A DNA stretch of 64,000 bases from Comamonadaceae bacterium 2FH (GCA_005503335.1 SCMQ01000018.1:1-64000), one strand, 5' to 3'; shown: positions 16,005 through 25,261, counted from the stretch's first letter. Numbers and translations are program-made. Notes: generated by a model from the letters alone, not told the origin.

Positions 16005-16768
16005 AGCTGCTGCTGATCAATCCCAACATTTCGGACAGCGTGTCGGACCTGATCCGTGCCGAGGCCCAGCGCAGCGCCGCGCCCGGCACCGAGATCGAGG
16101 TGCTCACCGCGCCCTTCGGCGTGGCCTACATCGAGACCCGCTTCGAATCGCTGATCGGCGCCTACGCCACCGCCCAGCTGGCGGCCGAGCACCATGCGGG
16201 CTACGACGCGGTGGTGGTGGCGGCCTTCGGCGACCCGGGCCTCACGGGCCTGCGCGAGGCCCTGCCGGTGCCGGTGACCGGGCTGACCGAGGCGGCGCTG
16301 GCCAGCGCCCACCTGCTGGGCAACCGCATCTCGGTGATCGCGATCTCGCAGCGCATCCAGGCCTGGTACCGCGAAGTCATCACTTCCTATGGATTCGGCC
16401 CGCGCCTGGCCAGCATACGCGCGCTGGACCGGCCTCTGGCCAGCATAGGCGGGGTGCAGGAGGAGCACGCCCAGGCGCTCCAGGCCCTGGCCGAGCGCGC
16501 CGTCGACGAGGACGGCGCCGAGGTCATCGTGCTGGCCGGCGCGCCGCTGGCGGGCCTGGCGCGCCAGCTCAAGGGCCGGCTGCCGGTGCCGGTGGTCGAC
16601 GGCGTGTCCAGCGCCGTGCGCCACGCCGAGACCCTGGCCGCGCTGCAGCCCGGCCAGGCCCGGCGCGGCAGCTTCGCTCCCCCGCCCGAGAAGCCCAACC
16701 GCGGCCTGCCGCCGGCCCTGGCCGCGCTGCTGGCCGCCGGTGCGCAGCGCCGCGCCGCCCAGCCTTGA
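16001..16768 (+). CDS. Asp/Glu racemase-fold protein lacking both catalytic cysteines
   Basis: 255 residues, translationally coupled to the hydantoinase. The fold signature is clear (MKLLLINPNISDSVSDLI, AAFGDPGL, VPVVDGVSSAVRHAE). Compared with the racemase at 3140-3889, the first site reads VVVAAFGDPG where IACFGDPG is expected, and the second reads VLAGAPLAGL where VLGCAGM is expected. Both acid/base cysteines are therefore replaced. It may be a non-racemising member of the superfamily or use other residues. The C terminus is a Pro/Ala/Arg-rich tail. It precedes TRAP system 1 by 49 bases and may be in the same operon. Confidence 0.78.
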   Translation: MKLLLINPNISDSVSDLIRAEAQRSAAPGTEIEVLTAPFGVAYIETRFESLIGAYATAQLAAEHHAGYDAVVVAAFGDPGLTGLREALPVPVTGLTEAALASAHLLGNRISVIAISQRIQAWYREVITSYGFGPRLASIRALDRPLASIGGVQEEHAQALQALAERAVDEDGAEVIVLAGAPLAGLARQLKGRLPVPVVDGVSSAVRHAETLAALQPGQARRGSFAPPPEKPNRGLPPALAALLAAGAQRRAAQP

Positions 16769-16817
16769 TCACCCCGCTTCACCACTGACACAGACCACCC
16801 ACGAAAGGATCCACACC

Positions 16818-17825
16818 ATGAACCGCCTGTCCTCCGTTTCCCGCCGTTTCGCTCTCGCCGCCTGCGCCGCCGCGACCCTGGCCGCTGCCCCGGCCGCATT
16901 CGCCCAGCAGAAGCTGCAGATCGCCGGCAACTTCGCCACCGAGCATCCCAGCAGCGTCGCCGTCGACCAGGTGTTCAAGAAGGAGGTCGCGCGCCTGACC
17001 AACAACCAGCTGCAGGTCGACGTGTTTCCCGCCATGCAGCTCGGCGGCGCCAAGGAGAACATCGACGCCGTGCGCTCCGGCACCCTGGCTCTGACCTGGG
17101 TCGGCGGCGCCTTCCTCTCGCGCATCGTGCCCGAGCTCGAGGCCGTGAGCCTGCCCTTCGTGTTCCGCGACCGGGAGGCAGCATTCCGCGTCATCGACGG
17201 CCCGGTGGGCCACGCCATCGACCAGAAGCTGCAGGCCAAGGGCTTCGTCTCGCTGGGCTGGATGGAGCTGGGCTCGCGCAACATCACCAACAGCCGCGGC
17301 CCGATCAAGACCATGGCCGACCTCAAGGGCCTGAAGCTGCGCCTGCAGCCCAACGAGACCCACCTGGCCTCGTTCCGCGCCCTGGGCGCCAACCCGGTGG
17401 CCATGGACGTCAAGGAGCTCTACTCGGCGCTCGAGCAGCGCGTGGTCGACGCCCAGGAGAACCCCTACACGGTGATCAGCGCCAGCCGCTACAGCGAGGT
17501 GCAGAAGCACCTGTCCAACAGCGGCCATTTCTTCGACTTCATCGCCGTCGTGGCGAGCAAGAAGGCTTTCGAGCAGCTCAAGCCCGAGTACCAGAAGGCC
17601 GTGCGCGAGGCCATGGCCGCCACCATCGCCCACCAGCGCAAGCTCGCCATCGAGAGCGAGGCCAAGGCCCTGGCCGAGCTCAAGGGCAAGATGACCCTGA
17701 CCGAGATCGCGCCGACCGCCCTCGAGGAGATGCGCAAGGCCACGGCGCCGGTGATCGAGGAGGTCAAGAAGCGCGCCGGCGCCGAGCTGGTGAACCAGGT
17801 GCTGGCCGAGGCGGCCAAGCGCTGA
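16818..17825 (+). CDS. TRAP transporter substrate-binding protein (DctP family)
   Basis: 335 residues. The signal peptide is MNRLSSVSRRFALAA..., cleaved near AFAQQ, so the mature protein is periplasmic. It captures an organic acid and delivers it to the DctQ-DctM membrane complex. Family motifs are GSRNITNSRGPIKTMADLKG, KLRLQPNETHLASFRALGA with the carboxylate-binding Arg, and RVVDAQENPYTVI. It is the first gene of TRAP system 1. The substrate is not shown; the position after hydantoinase suggests an N-carbamoyl acid or related carboxylate (inference). Confidence 0.9.
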   Translation: MNRLSSVSRRFALAACAAATLAAAPAAFAQQKLQIAGNFATEHPSSVAVDQVFKKEVARLTNNQLQVDVFPAMQLGGAKENIDAVRSGTLALTWVGGAFLSRIVPELEAVSLPFVFRDREAAFRVIDGPVGHAIDQKLQAKGFVSLGWMELGSRNITNSRGPIKTMADLKGLKLRLQPNETHLASFRALGANPVAMDVKELYSALEQRVVDAQENPYTVISASRYSEVQKHLSNSGHFFDFIAVVASKKAFEQLKPEYQKAVREAMAATIAHQRKLAIESEAKALAELKGKMTLTEIAPTALEEMRKATAPVIEEVKKRAGAELVNQVLAEAAKR

Positions 17826-17850
17826 GCGCGGACTGCCGTCAGGACATCCC

Positions 17851-18375
17851 ATGAATGCAATCACAATGAGCATGGCGCCCGCGCCGGCCTGGCCCGACCG
17901 CGTGCTGCGCGGGCTGGACCAGGCGGTCACCGGCCTGCTGCTCGCCGCGGTGGCCGCGATGGTGGGCGTGGTGTCGGCCCAGGTCGCGCTGCGCTACGGC
18001 TTCAACCGCTCGATCGACTGGGCCGACGAGATCGGCCGCCTGGCCTTCGTCTGGTCCATCTTCCTGGCGATTCCGCTGGCCGTGCGCCAGGGCGGCCACA
18101 TCGGCATCGACATCGTCTCCGACAAGCTGCCCGAAGCCTGGCGCGGCGCGCTCAAGCGCGCCGGCGCCGCGGTCTGCGCGCTGATGATGTTCGCCATCGC
18201 CTGGGCCGCCCTGGGCGTGGCGCGCGAACAATGGGACGAGCTGATGGCCACGCTGGACTGGAGCGTGGGCTGGTTCATCGTGCCGGTGGGCATAGGTGCG
18301 CTGCTGTCCGCGCTGCACCTGCTGCGCATCGTGGTCGTCGGGCCGCCCGCCGCCCAGCTGGGAGCGGCCGAATGA
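17851..18375 (+). CDS. TRAP transporter small permease (DctQ family)
   Basis: 174-residue four-helix membrane protein. ALRYGFNRSIDWADEIGRLAF is the DctQ signature region around helix 2, and RQGGHIGIDIVSDKLP follows it. It lies 25 bases after the binding protein and overlaps the dctM start by ATGA. It pairs with DctM to form the sodium-driven importer. An internal Met (MSMAPAPAW, 17866) is a possible alternative start. Confidence 0.88.
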   Translation: MNAITMSMAPAPAWPDRVLRGLDQAVTGLLLAAVAAMVGVVSAQVALRYGFNRSIDWADEIGRLAFVWSIFLAIPLAVRQGGHIGIDIVSDKLPEAWRGALKRAGAAVCALMMFAIAWAALGVAREQWDELMATLDWSVGWFIVPVGIGALLSALHLLRIVVVGPPAAQLGAAE

Positions 18376-19652
18376 GCACGCTGGTCATCCTCGGCTTCAT
18401 GCTGCTGGCCCTGCTGGGCCTGCCGATCGCCTTCGCCATGGGCGTGGCCTCTTTGCTGGCCCTGTGGCTGAGCGGGGTGGACCTGTCCATGGTGCCGCAG
18501 CGCATGATGCACTCGGTCAACTCCTTCCCGCTGATGTCGATTCCCTTCTTCATGCTCGCCGGCGAGCTGATGATCAAGGCCGGCATCGTGGAGCGGCTGA
18601 TCTCCCTGGCCAATACGGTTGTGGGGCGGGTGCGCGGCGGCATGGCCCATGTGACCATGCTGTCGGGCGCCGGCCTGGCCACGGTGTCGGGCGCGGCGGT
18701 GTCGGACGCGAGCGCGCTCTCGTCCATCCTGGTGCCCTCGCTGTCCAAGATCTACGACAAGGGTTTCGCCACCGCCATCGTCGCCGCAGCCGCCAACCTG
18801 GGCCCCATCATCCCGCCCTCGGGCGCGATGATCGTCTACGCCTTCATGGCCGGCTCCTCGGTCTCGGTGGGCGGCATGTTCATGGCCGGCGTGCTGCCGG
18901 GGCTGATCATCTGCTTCGGCTTCATGGGCCTGTGCTCGTGGATCGCGACGCGGCGCGGCTGGGCCGCGACCGGCGAGCCCTTCCGCATCTCGCGCGTGCT
19001 GGCCGAGCTGCGCCGCTCGCTGATCGTGCTGGCCATGCCGGTGGTCGTGATCGGCGGCATCGTGGGCGGCGCCTTCACCGCCACCGAGGGCTCGGCCATC
19101 GCGGTGGTGTACTCGATGCTGCTCGGCTTCTTCGTGACCCGCACGCTCAAGCTGAAGGACCTGCCGGGCCTGGTGGTGCGCGCGGCCATCACCTCGGCCG
19201 TGGTCGGCGCGCTGATCGCCTTCGCCTCCATCATCACTTACCTGATGACGGTGGACCTGCTGCCGCAGACCCTGTCCGAGCTGCTGCGCGGCTTCACCAG
19301 CAACCCGCTGGTCTACATGGGCCTGGTCGCGATGCTGCTGTTCGTGGTCGGCATGTTCCTGGAGTCGAACGCGGCCTACATCATGCTGGTGCCGCTCCTG
19401 CACCCGATCGCGCTGCAGTACGGCATCGACCCGCTGCACTTCGGCTTCCTGTTCGTGCTCAACCTGGTGATAGGCATGCTGACGCCGCCGGTCGGCGTTG
19501 TGCTGTTCGTGGTCTGCGGCATCACCGGCGTGCGCATGCGCGAGCTGGTGGCCAACGCCTGGCCCTTCATTGCGCTGATGTACGGCGTGCTGCTGGCCTG
19601 CATGCTGTTCCCGCCGCTGGTCACCGCGCTCCCGCGCGCCCTGGGCTACTGA
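18372..19652 (+). CDS. TRAP transporter large permease (DctM family)
   Basis: 426 residues, a typical DctM with about 12 membrane segments. Signatures are PLMSIPFFMLAGELM, GAAVSDASALSSILVPSL, NLGPIIPPSGAMIVYAF and the C-terminal LTPPVGVVLFVVCGI. The start ATG overlaps the dctQ stop. It completes TRAP system 1. A deaminase gene follows after 12 bases, so the operon may continue. Confidence 0.9.
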   Translation: MSTLVILGFMLLALLGLPIAFAMGVASLLALWLSGVDLSMVPQRMMHSVNSFPLMSIPFFMLAGELMIKAGIVERLISLANTVVGRVRGGMAHVTMLSGAGLATVSGAAVSDASALSSILVPSLSKIYDKGFATAIVAAAANLGPIIPPSGAMIVYAFMAGSSVSVGGMFMAGVLPGLIICFGFMGLCSWIATRRGWAATGEPFRISRVLAELRRSLIVLAMPVVVIGGIVGGAFTATEGSAIAVVYSMLLGFFVTRTLKLKDLPGLVVRAAITSAVVGALIAFASIITYLMTVDLLPQTLSELLRGFTSNPLVYMGLVAMLLFVVGMFLESNAAYIMLVPLLHPIALQYGIDPLHFGFLFVLNLVIGMLTPPVGVVLFVVCGITGVRMRELVANAWPFIALMYGVLLACMLFPPLVTALPRALGY

Positions 19653-19664
19653 GGACCAGGCCCC

Positions 19665-20171
19665 ATGACCGACGCCCGCAGCAGCGACGAGCGCTTCATG
19701 GACCAGGTGCTGGCCCATTGCGAAACCGCCCTGGCGCGCGGCGACTGCCCGGTCGCGGCCATCGTGGTGCAGGGCGGGGTGGTGGTGGGCGTGGGCTCCA
19801 ACCGCGTCGCCACCGGCTTGGACGCCACGGCCCATGCCGAGACCGAGGCCATACGTGACGCCTGCCGCCGCCTGGGCGTGAGCCGCCTGGACGGCTGCAC
19901 CCTGTACTCGGCCATGGAGCCCTGCCCGATGTGCGGCTGGGCCCTGAAGGAGGCCGGCATCGCGCGCCTGGTGCTGGGCGCGCGCCATGCCGGCATGCGG
20001 CGCACCGACTACGGCGACTACGCGATCGAGAAGCTGCTCGCGCTCACGCGCGCCTCGCTCGACATCACGACCGGGGTGCGCGTGGCCGAATGCGAGGCCA
20101 TGCGCAGGCGCTGGGCGCGCTGGGTCGAGCCGGCGCCGCAGCGCCCACTGAATTCTTCCTTCCATCCATAA
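19665..20171 (+). CDS. Zinc-dependent nucleoside/nucleobase deaminase (CMP/dCMP deaminase fold)
   Basis: 168 residues. Catalytic zinc motifs are intact: HAETEAIRDA (His ligand plus catalytic Glu) and EPCPMCGWAL (two Cys ligands). This size and motif set fit guanine or cytosine deaminases as well as TadA. The neighbours (TRAP genes, purine and ureide catabolism) favour a small-molecule purine or pyrimidine deaminase over tRNA editing. It is probably co-transcribed with TRAP system 1, 12 bases after dctM. A broken relative is at 33938-34230. Confidence 0.82.
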   Translation: MTDARSSDERFMDQVLAHCETALARGDCPVAAIVVQGGVVVGVGSNRVATGLDATAHAETEAIRDACRRLGVSRLDGCTLYSAMEPCPMCGWALKEAGIARLVLGARHAGMRRTDYGDYAIEKLLALTRASLDITTGVRVAECEAMRRRWARWVEPAPQRPLNSSFHP

Positions 20172-20184
20172 ACCGGAGACAAAC

Positions 20185-21165
20185 ATGCAAAGACGTCATT
20201 TCCTGAAGGCCGCCGGCGCGGCCAGCGTGGCCTCGCTGGGCGCGCCCAGCCTGCAGGCCCAGAACCTGCCCAGCGGTCCGATCCGCCTGGTGGTCGGCTT
20301 TCCGCCGGGTGGCGGCGCCGACGCGCTGGGCCGCGTGGTCGCGCAGAAGCTCGGCACGCTGTGGAACCAGCAGGTCATCGTCGAGAACCGGCCCGGCGCC
20401 TCGAGCATGCTGGCGGCCGAGTACGCGGCTGGCCAGCCCGGCGACGGCACCACCCTGTTCCTGAGCACCATCAACAGCCACGCGCTGGCGCCGGCCGTGC
20501 AGCCCAGGCTGCGCTACCACCCCGAGCGCGACTTCACGCCGGTGGTGCTGCTGGGTGTCACGCCCAACGTGCTGATCACCGGCGCGGCCAATCTCGTCAA
20601 GACGGTCAAGGAAGTGGTCGCGCTGTGCAAGGCCCAGCCCGGCAAGATCAGCTTCGGCTCGGCCGGCCCCGGCACGATCCAGCATTTCGCGATCGAGAAG
20701 TTCAAGCTGCAGGCCGGCGTCGACGCGCTGCACGTGCCCTACAAGGGCAGCGGCCCGCTGCTGACCGACCTGATCGGCGGCCAGATCCAGTTCACCTTCG
20801 AGACCATGACCGCGGCCACGCCGCACCTGAAGAACGGCCGGGTGGTGGCGCTGGCCCAGACGCGCGCCAAGCGCTCCAAGGCCTACCCCAAGCTGCCCAC
20901 CATGCAGGAGCAGGGCTTCCCCGAGTTCGAGACCATGAACTGGTACGGCATCTCGGGCCCGGCCAAGCTGCCGGCGGCACTGGCGCGGCGCATCAACGAA
21001 GACGTGAACAAGGTGCTGGCCATGCCCGACGTGGACGAGAAGTTCGATACCTTCGGCGTCGAGGACGGCGGCGGCTCGGTCGAGCGTTACGCCCAGTTCA
21101 CCCACGCCGAGCTCGTCAAATGGGCCAAGGTGGCGAAGGACGCCAAGGTCTCGATCGACGCCTGA
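20185..21165 (+). CDS. Orphan tripartite tricarboxylate/Bug-family binding protein
   Basis: 326 residues. The N terminus MQRRHFLKAAGAASVASLG has a twin-arginine-like motif, so the protein is likely exported, possibly by Tat. TctC/Bug signatures are IRLVVGFPPGGGADALGRVV, VIVENRPGAS, VLITGAANLVKTVKEVV and LHVPYKGSGPLLTDLIGGQI. No TctA/TctB membrane genes are adjacent, as is common for the expanded Bug family. It lies 13 bases after the deaminase. Confidence 0.88.
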   Translation: MQRRHFLKAAGAASVASLGAPSLQAQNLPSGPIRLVVGFPPGGGADALGRVVAQKLGTLWNQQVIVENRPGASSMLAAEYAAGQPGDGTTLFLSTINSHALAPAVQPRLRYHPERDFTPVVLLGVTPNVLITGAANLVKTVKEVVALCKAQPGKISFGSAGPGTIQHFAIEKFKLQAGVDALHVPYKGSGPLLTDLIGGQIQFTFETMTAATPHLKNGRVVALAQTRAKRSKAYPKLPTMQEQGFPEFETMNWYGISGPAKLPAALARRINEDVNKVLAMPDVDEKFDTFGVEDGGGSVERYAQFTHAELVKWAKVAKDAKVSIDA

Positions 21166-21178
21166 CCGGCCCGCCGCC

Positions 21179-22075
21179 ATGCACCGCTCGCCGCGCCCAC
21201 TGCCCACCCTGTCCGCAGGGCATGCCCTGAAATCCGCTGGCCCCGGCCGCGTCGCCAGGACCCAGGTCCCCGAGCCCGCGGGCGACGGCACGGTGCAGGC
21301 GCTGGACCGCGCCCTGCAGCTGCTGGAGCTGCTGGCCGTGGACAGCGAGGGCTACCGCCTGGTGGACCTGGCCGCCTGCAGCGGCCTGTCCGCCTCCACC
21401 GCGCACCGGCTGCTGACCACGCTGGAGCAGCGTCGCTTCGTCCAGTTCGACCGCGACACCAGCCTCTGGCATGTGGGGGCGCGCTGCTTCTCGGTCGGCG
21501 CGGCCTTCGCGCGCCGGCGCCGCATCCAGGAGCTGGCGCTGCCGCTGATGCGGCGGCTGCGCGAGCAGACCAGGGTCAGCGTGAACCTGGGCCTGGCCGA
21601 CGCGGGCGACGTGGTCTTCGTCGGCCAGCTCAAGGGGCCCGAGTCCAGCGAGGCCGTGGCCGAGCTCGGGCGGCGCGTGCCGCTGCACGGTGCGGCCATG
21701 GGCCAGGCCATCCTGGCCGCCTGGTCCGAGCAGGAGGTGGCGGAGTACCTGCGCAGGCACGGCCTGCCGCGCCTGACGGCCCACACCGTGGCCCGGCCCT
21801 CGCGGCTGCACGAGCTGCTGGCCGACATACGCCGCAGCGGCTACGCGGTGGACGACGAGCAGAACGCCCTGGGGCTGCGCTGCATCGCCGCCACCATCCG
21901 CGACGAGCATGGCCAGCCCTTCGCGGCCCTGTCCGTGGCCGGGCCCAGCCATGCCTTGCCCACGCATGCCTTCGCCGCGATAGGCGAGCGCCTGCGCGCG
22001 GCCAGCGCCGAGATCTCGGCGGGCTTCGGCGGCTGCCTGCCCGAGCCCGCGCCTTCCACCGCCATGGCTCTGTAA
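21179..22075 (+). CDS. IclR-family transcriptional regulator
   Basis: 298 residues. An unconserved N-terminal arm (about 1-37) precedes the winged HTH (VQALDRALQLLELLAVDSEG, then GLSASTAHRLLTTLEQ). The IclR effector domain follows (SVNLGLADAGDVVFVGQLKG, RVPLHGAAMGQAILAAWSEQ, GYAVDDEQNALGLRCIAATI). Because of the long arm a later start is possible, but no better ribosome site was seen. It sits 13 bases after the Bug gene and upstream of TRAP system 2, which it may control. Confidence 0.87.
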   Translation: MHRSPRPLPTLSAGHALKSAGPGRVARTQVPEPAGDGTVQALDRALQLLELLAVDSEGYRLVDLAACSGLSASTAHRLLTTLEQRRFVQFDRDTSLWHVGARCFSVGAAFARRRRIQELALPLMRRLREQTRVSVNLGLADAGDVVFVGQLKGPESSEAVAELGRRVPLHGAAMGQAILAAWSEQEVAEYLRRHGLPRLTAHTVARPSRLHELLADIRRSGYAVDDEQNALGLRCIAATIRDEHGQPFAALSVAGPSHALPTHAFAAIGERLRAASAEISAGFGGCLPEPAPSTAMAL

Positions 22076-22248
22076 GTCCATGAATTCATTCGGGTTTTCA
22101 AGCCTCTTCCATACGCCGGAAAAGTCTGCGCAAAGGCCGCGCATTGGCTTTCAATGCGAGCCAGCTTCCGGCGCTCGGGCCCGTTGATCCCACCGTTTTC
22201 CGCAAGCCAAGTCGTTTCTTTTCACCACCACCCCGAAGGAGTCCCACC

Positions 22249-23295
22249 ATGTCTCGCCTCACCACCACTCTGACCGCGCTGGCCCTGGCGGCCGGCCTGA
22301 TGTCCGCCGCCCAGGCACAGGAGCGCATCACCTTCAAGGTGGTCGGCCAGCCGGCCGCCACCGGCCTGGTGCAGAAGAACAAGGAGAAGCCCTTCTTCGA
22401 CGAATTCGCCAAGCGCACGGGCCTGGCCATCGACGCCGACTACAAGTCGATCGACCAGCTCGGCATCAAGGACACCGAGCAGCTGCGCGTGATGAAGGCC
22501 GGCCTGTTCGACATCGTCTCGCTGCGCGTCTCTCAGAACTCGCGCGACGAGCCCACCCTGCTGGGCATGGACCTGGTCGGCGCCGCGCCCGACTACGAGA
22601 CCGCGCGCAAGGTCTACGACGCCTACTTCGACACCCTGGACCAGCGCCTGCAGAAGAACTTCCAGGTCAAACTGCTGGGCATCTGGCCCTTCGGTCCGCA
22701 GATCCTGTTCTGCAAGAAGCCGCTGACCCAGCTGGCCGACCTCAAGGGCATGAAGGTGCGCGTCTACGACCAGAACCTGGCCAAGTTCATCGAGAGCGTG
22801 GGCGGCACGCCGGTGCCGCTGGCCTTCACCGAGGTGCACCAGTCGCTGTCGCTGGGCGTGGTCGACTGCGCGATCACCGGCCCGAGCTCGGCCAACTCGT
22901 CGAACTGGCCCGAGGTGACGACCCACCAGTACCCGCTGGGCTTCCAGATGGCGCTCAACGGCTACGCGATGACCATGAAGGCCTGGAACCGCCTCAAGCC
23001 CGAGGAGCAGAAGAAGCTGCAGGCCGCCTTCACGACGCTGACCGACGACATCTGGGTCTACTCCAAGGAGCTGACCCAGGACGCGCTGAACTGCAACGCC
23101 GGCAAGGACCCCTGCACCAACGGCAAGAAGTTCAAGCTGGTCGACGTGCCGGTCAAGCCCGCCGACATCGCGACCGTGCGCAACGCGGTGGCCAAGATCT
23201 CGGTGCCGACCTGGGCCGAGATCTGCGACAAGTCCAACCCGGGCTGCTCCGACGCCTGGAAGAAGACCGTCGGCAAGGCCATCGGCGTGCAGTAA
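22249..23295 (+). CDS. TRAP transporter substrate-binding protein (DctP family), system 2
   Basis: 348 residues, signal peptide cleaved near AAQAQ. Motifs include LADLKGMKVRVYDQNLAKFI with the carboxylate-binding Arg, and TEVHQSLSLGVVDCAITGPS. Four cysteines near the C terminus (LNCNAGKDPC, EICDKSNPGC) and two more in the body suggest disulfides. The ATG at 22249 follows AAGGAG; the frame extends upstream without support. It is followed by a strong intergenic stem-loop and then its two permease genes. Confidence 0.9.
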   Translation: MSRLTTTLTALALAAGLMSAAQAQERITFKVVGQPAATGLVQKNKEKPFFDEFAKRTGLAIDADYKSIDQLGIKDTEQLRVMKAGLFDIVSLRVSQNSRDEPTLLGMDLVGAAPDYETARKVYDAYFDTLDQRLQKNFQVKLLGIWPFGPQILFCKKPLTQLADLKGMKVRVYDQNLAKFIESVGGTPVPLAFTEVHQSLSLGVVDCAITGPSSANSSNWPEVTTHQYPLGFQMALNGYAMTMKAWNRLKPEEQKKLQAAFTTLTDDIWVYSKELTQDALNCNAGKDPCTNGKKFKLVDVPVKPADIATVRNAVAKISVPTWAEICDKSNPGCSDAWKKTVGKAIGVQ

Positions 23296-23306
23296 CCCAT
23301 GGCGAA

Positions 23307-23338
23307 CGCGCGCCGGCCACCGCGGCGGCCGGCGCGCG
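23307..23338. repeat. Strong stem-loop between binding protein and permease genes of TRAP 2
   Basis: Perfect 12-bp inverted repeat CGCGCGCCGGCC / GGCCGGCGCGCG with an 8-base loop, 11 bases after the binding-protein stop. There is no T run. Such hairpins often protect upstream mRNA so that binding protein exceeds membrane subunits. Confidence 0.65.
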
Positions 23339-23360
23339 ACGTCGCAGGAGATAGAGAATC

Positions 23361-23972
23361 ATGAAAGACACCATTGAACGCTGGCTGGGCATCGTGTTCG
23401 GCCTCATCTTCCTCGCCTTGTCGTTCCTGGTCGCGGTGGAAACCGTGATCCGCAAGGTTTTCAACGTGTCCCTGCAGGGCGCCGACGAGCTGGGCGGCTA
23501 TTCGCTCGCCGTGGGCGCCACGATTGCGTTCAGTCTGGCGTTGATGGGCCGCTCGCACATCCGCGTCGATGTCTTCCACGACCACCTGCCCAAGTGGCTG
23601 CAGGAAGTGCTGAACTGGCTGTCGGTGCTCTGCCTGGCCGCGTTCGCGGGCCTGATGGCCTACCTGGCCTGGTTCGTGGTCCAGGATTCGCGCCAGTACC
23701 AGAGCGTCTCGCAGACCCCCTGGGCCACGCCGCTGGTTTATCCGCAGGGCGTGTGGCTGTTCGGCCTGATCATGTTCGCGCTGGTGTCGGCCGGCTTCGC
23801 GCTGCGTGCGACCCTGCTGATGTTCAGCGGCCGCCGCGACCAGCTGAACCGCGAGTTCGGTCCGCGCTCGACCAAGGACGAAGTCGACGAGGAGCTCGAA
23901 GACCTCAAGGCCCGCTCGTCCGACGCCCCCCTGTCCCCCCTGTCCGTCGCCGCTTCGGGAGCCCAAGCATGA
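23361..23972 (+). CDS. TRAP transporter small permease (DctQ family), system 2
   Basis: 203 residues with four hydrophobic segments. The conserved region is NVSLQGADELGGYSLAVGAT, then GRSHIRVDVFHDHLPKWLQ. It has a longer acidic C-terminal tail (KDEVDEELEDLK) than system 1. Its stop overlaps the dctM start by ATGA. Forms the membrane complex with the next gene. Confidence 0.87.
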   Translation: MKDTIERWLGIVFGLIFLALSFLVAVETVIRKVFNVSLQGADELGGYSLAVGATIAFSLALMGRSHIRVDVFHDHLPKWLQEVLNWLSVLCLAAFAGLMAYLAWFVVQDSRQYQSVSQTPWATPLVYPQGVWLFGLIMFALVSAGFALRATLLMFSGRRDQLNREFGPRSTKDEVDEELEDLKARSSDAPLSPLSVAASGAQA

Positions 23973-25261
23973 ACGTCAGCTACATCCTGATCGGCTTCGC
24001 CGGCATGCTCGGCATGATGCTGCTGGGCATGCCCATCGCCGTCGCCATGGCCGCGGTCGGCATCCTCGGCGGCCTGATCGCCTACGGCATGCCCTTCGTC
24101 GACTCGATCGCCCCGGTGCTCTGGGGCGTGCACAACGACAACCTGCTGACCTCGATCCCGCTGTTCATCCTGATGGGCGAGCTGCTGCTGCGCTCGGGCA
24201 TCGCCGACCGCATGTTCGGCGCGCTCGCGGCCTGGCTGGGCCGGCTGCCGGGCGGCCTGCTGCACACCAACGTGGGCTGCAGCGCGCTGTTCGCGGCGAC
24301 CTCGGGCTCGTCGGTGGCCACCGCCGCGACCATAGGCACGGTGGCGCTGCCGTCGCTGTACAAGCGCGGCTACTCGATGAAGCTTTCGCTGGGCTCGATC
24401 GCGGCCGGCGGCACGCTGGGCATCCTGATCCCGCCCTCGGTCAACATGATCGTCTACGGCTCGCTGACCGACACCTCGATCGGCAAGCTGTTCATCGCCG
24501 GCATCATTCCCGGCCTGCTGCTGACGGCCTGCTTCATGCTGTTCATCGCGGGCCATGCGCTGATCACCGGCAGCGCGATCAAGGAGGAGGATGTGCCGCT
24601 CGCGCAGCGCCTGCGCCTGCTCAAGGACCTGATCCCGCCGGCGGTGGTGTTCTTCATCGTGATGGGCAGCCTCTACACCGGCCTGGCCACGACCACCGAG
24701 TCGGCTGCCCTGGGCGTGGTCGCCTCGCTGTTCTTCGCCTGGCACAGCCGCAAGCTCAACTGGACGCTGCTGACCCACTGCTTCGTGCAGACCGCGAAGA
24801 CCAGCGGCATGATCCTGCTGATCATCAGCGCGGCCTTCGTGCTCAATCTCGCGATCAGCCTGACCGGCGTGGCCGAGGCGATGACGCAATGGGTCACGGG
24901 CTTCGGGCTTTCGGCCACCCAGATGATCCTGGCGCTGATCGTCTTCTACTTCATCCTCGGCATGTTCATGGACGTGCTGTCGATGATGGTGGCGACCATC
25001 CCGATCACTTTCCCCATCGTCACCGCGCTGGGCGTCGATCCGGTCTGGTTCGGCATCTTCATCGTGCTGATGTGCGAGCTGGGCCTGATCACGCCGCCGG
25101 TGGGCATGAACCTGTTCGTGGTGCACGGCATCCGGCCCGACAAGGGCGGGATACGCGACGCCATGGTCGGCGCCGTTCCCTATGTCGTGATCATGATCCT
25201 GTTCACGCTCCTGCTGATCGTCGTGCCGGGCCTGGCCACCTGGTTGCCCGGAAAGATGTGA
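23969..25261 (+). CDS. TRAP transporter large permease (DctM family), system 2
   Basis: 430 residues, about 12 membrane helices. Signatures: LLTSIPLFILMGELLLRSG, SGSSVATAATIGTVALPSLY, GTLGILIPPSVNMIVYG, ELGLITPPVGMNLFVVHGI. It completes TRAP system 2. An amidase gene follows after 10 bases, suggesting uptake and hydrolysis of an amide by one operon. Confidence 0.9.
   Translation: MNVSYILIGFAGMLGMMLLGMPIAVAMAAVGILGGLIAYGMPFVDSIAPVLWGVHNDNLLTSIPLFILMGELLLRSGIADRMFGALAAWLGRLPGGLLHTNVGCSALFAATSGSSVATAATIGTVALPSLYKRGYSMKLSLGSIAAGGTLGILIPPSVNMIVYGSLTDTSIGKLFIAGIIPGLLLTACFMLFIAGHALITGSAIKEEDVPLAQRLRLLKDLIPPAVVFFIVMGSLYTGLATTTESAALGVVASLFFAWHSRKLNWTLLTHCFVQTAKTSGMILLIISAAFVLNLAISLTGVAEAMTQWVTGFGLSATQMILALIVFYFILGMFMDVLSMMVATIPITFPIVTALGVDPVWFGIFIVLMCELGLITPPVGMNLFVVHGIRPDKGGIRDAMVGAVPYVVIMILFTLLLIVVPGLATWLPGKM

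Noticed and set aside
19665-20171. tRNA adenosine deaminase TadA
   Set aside because: The zinc motifs fit, but the neighbours and C-terminal sequence favour a small-molecule deaminase.
17994-20186. 730-codon minus-strand open frame opposite TRAP system 1 and the deaminase gene
   Set aside because: Low-complexity His/Arg/Ala content, no ribosome site, and overlaps four well-supported genes.
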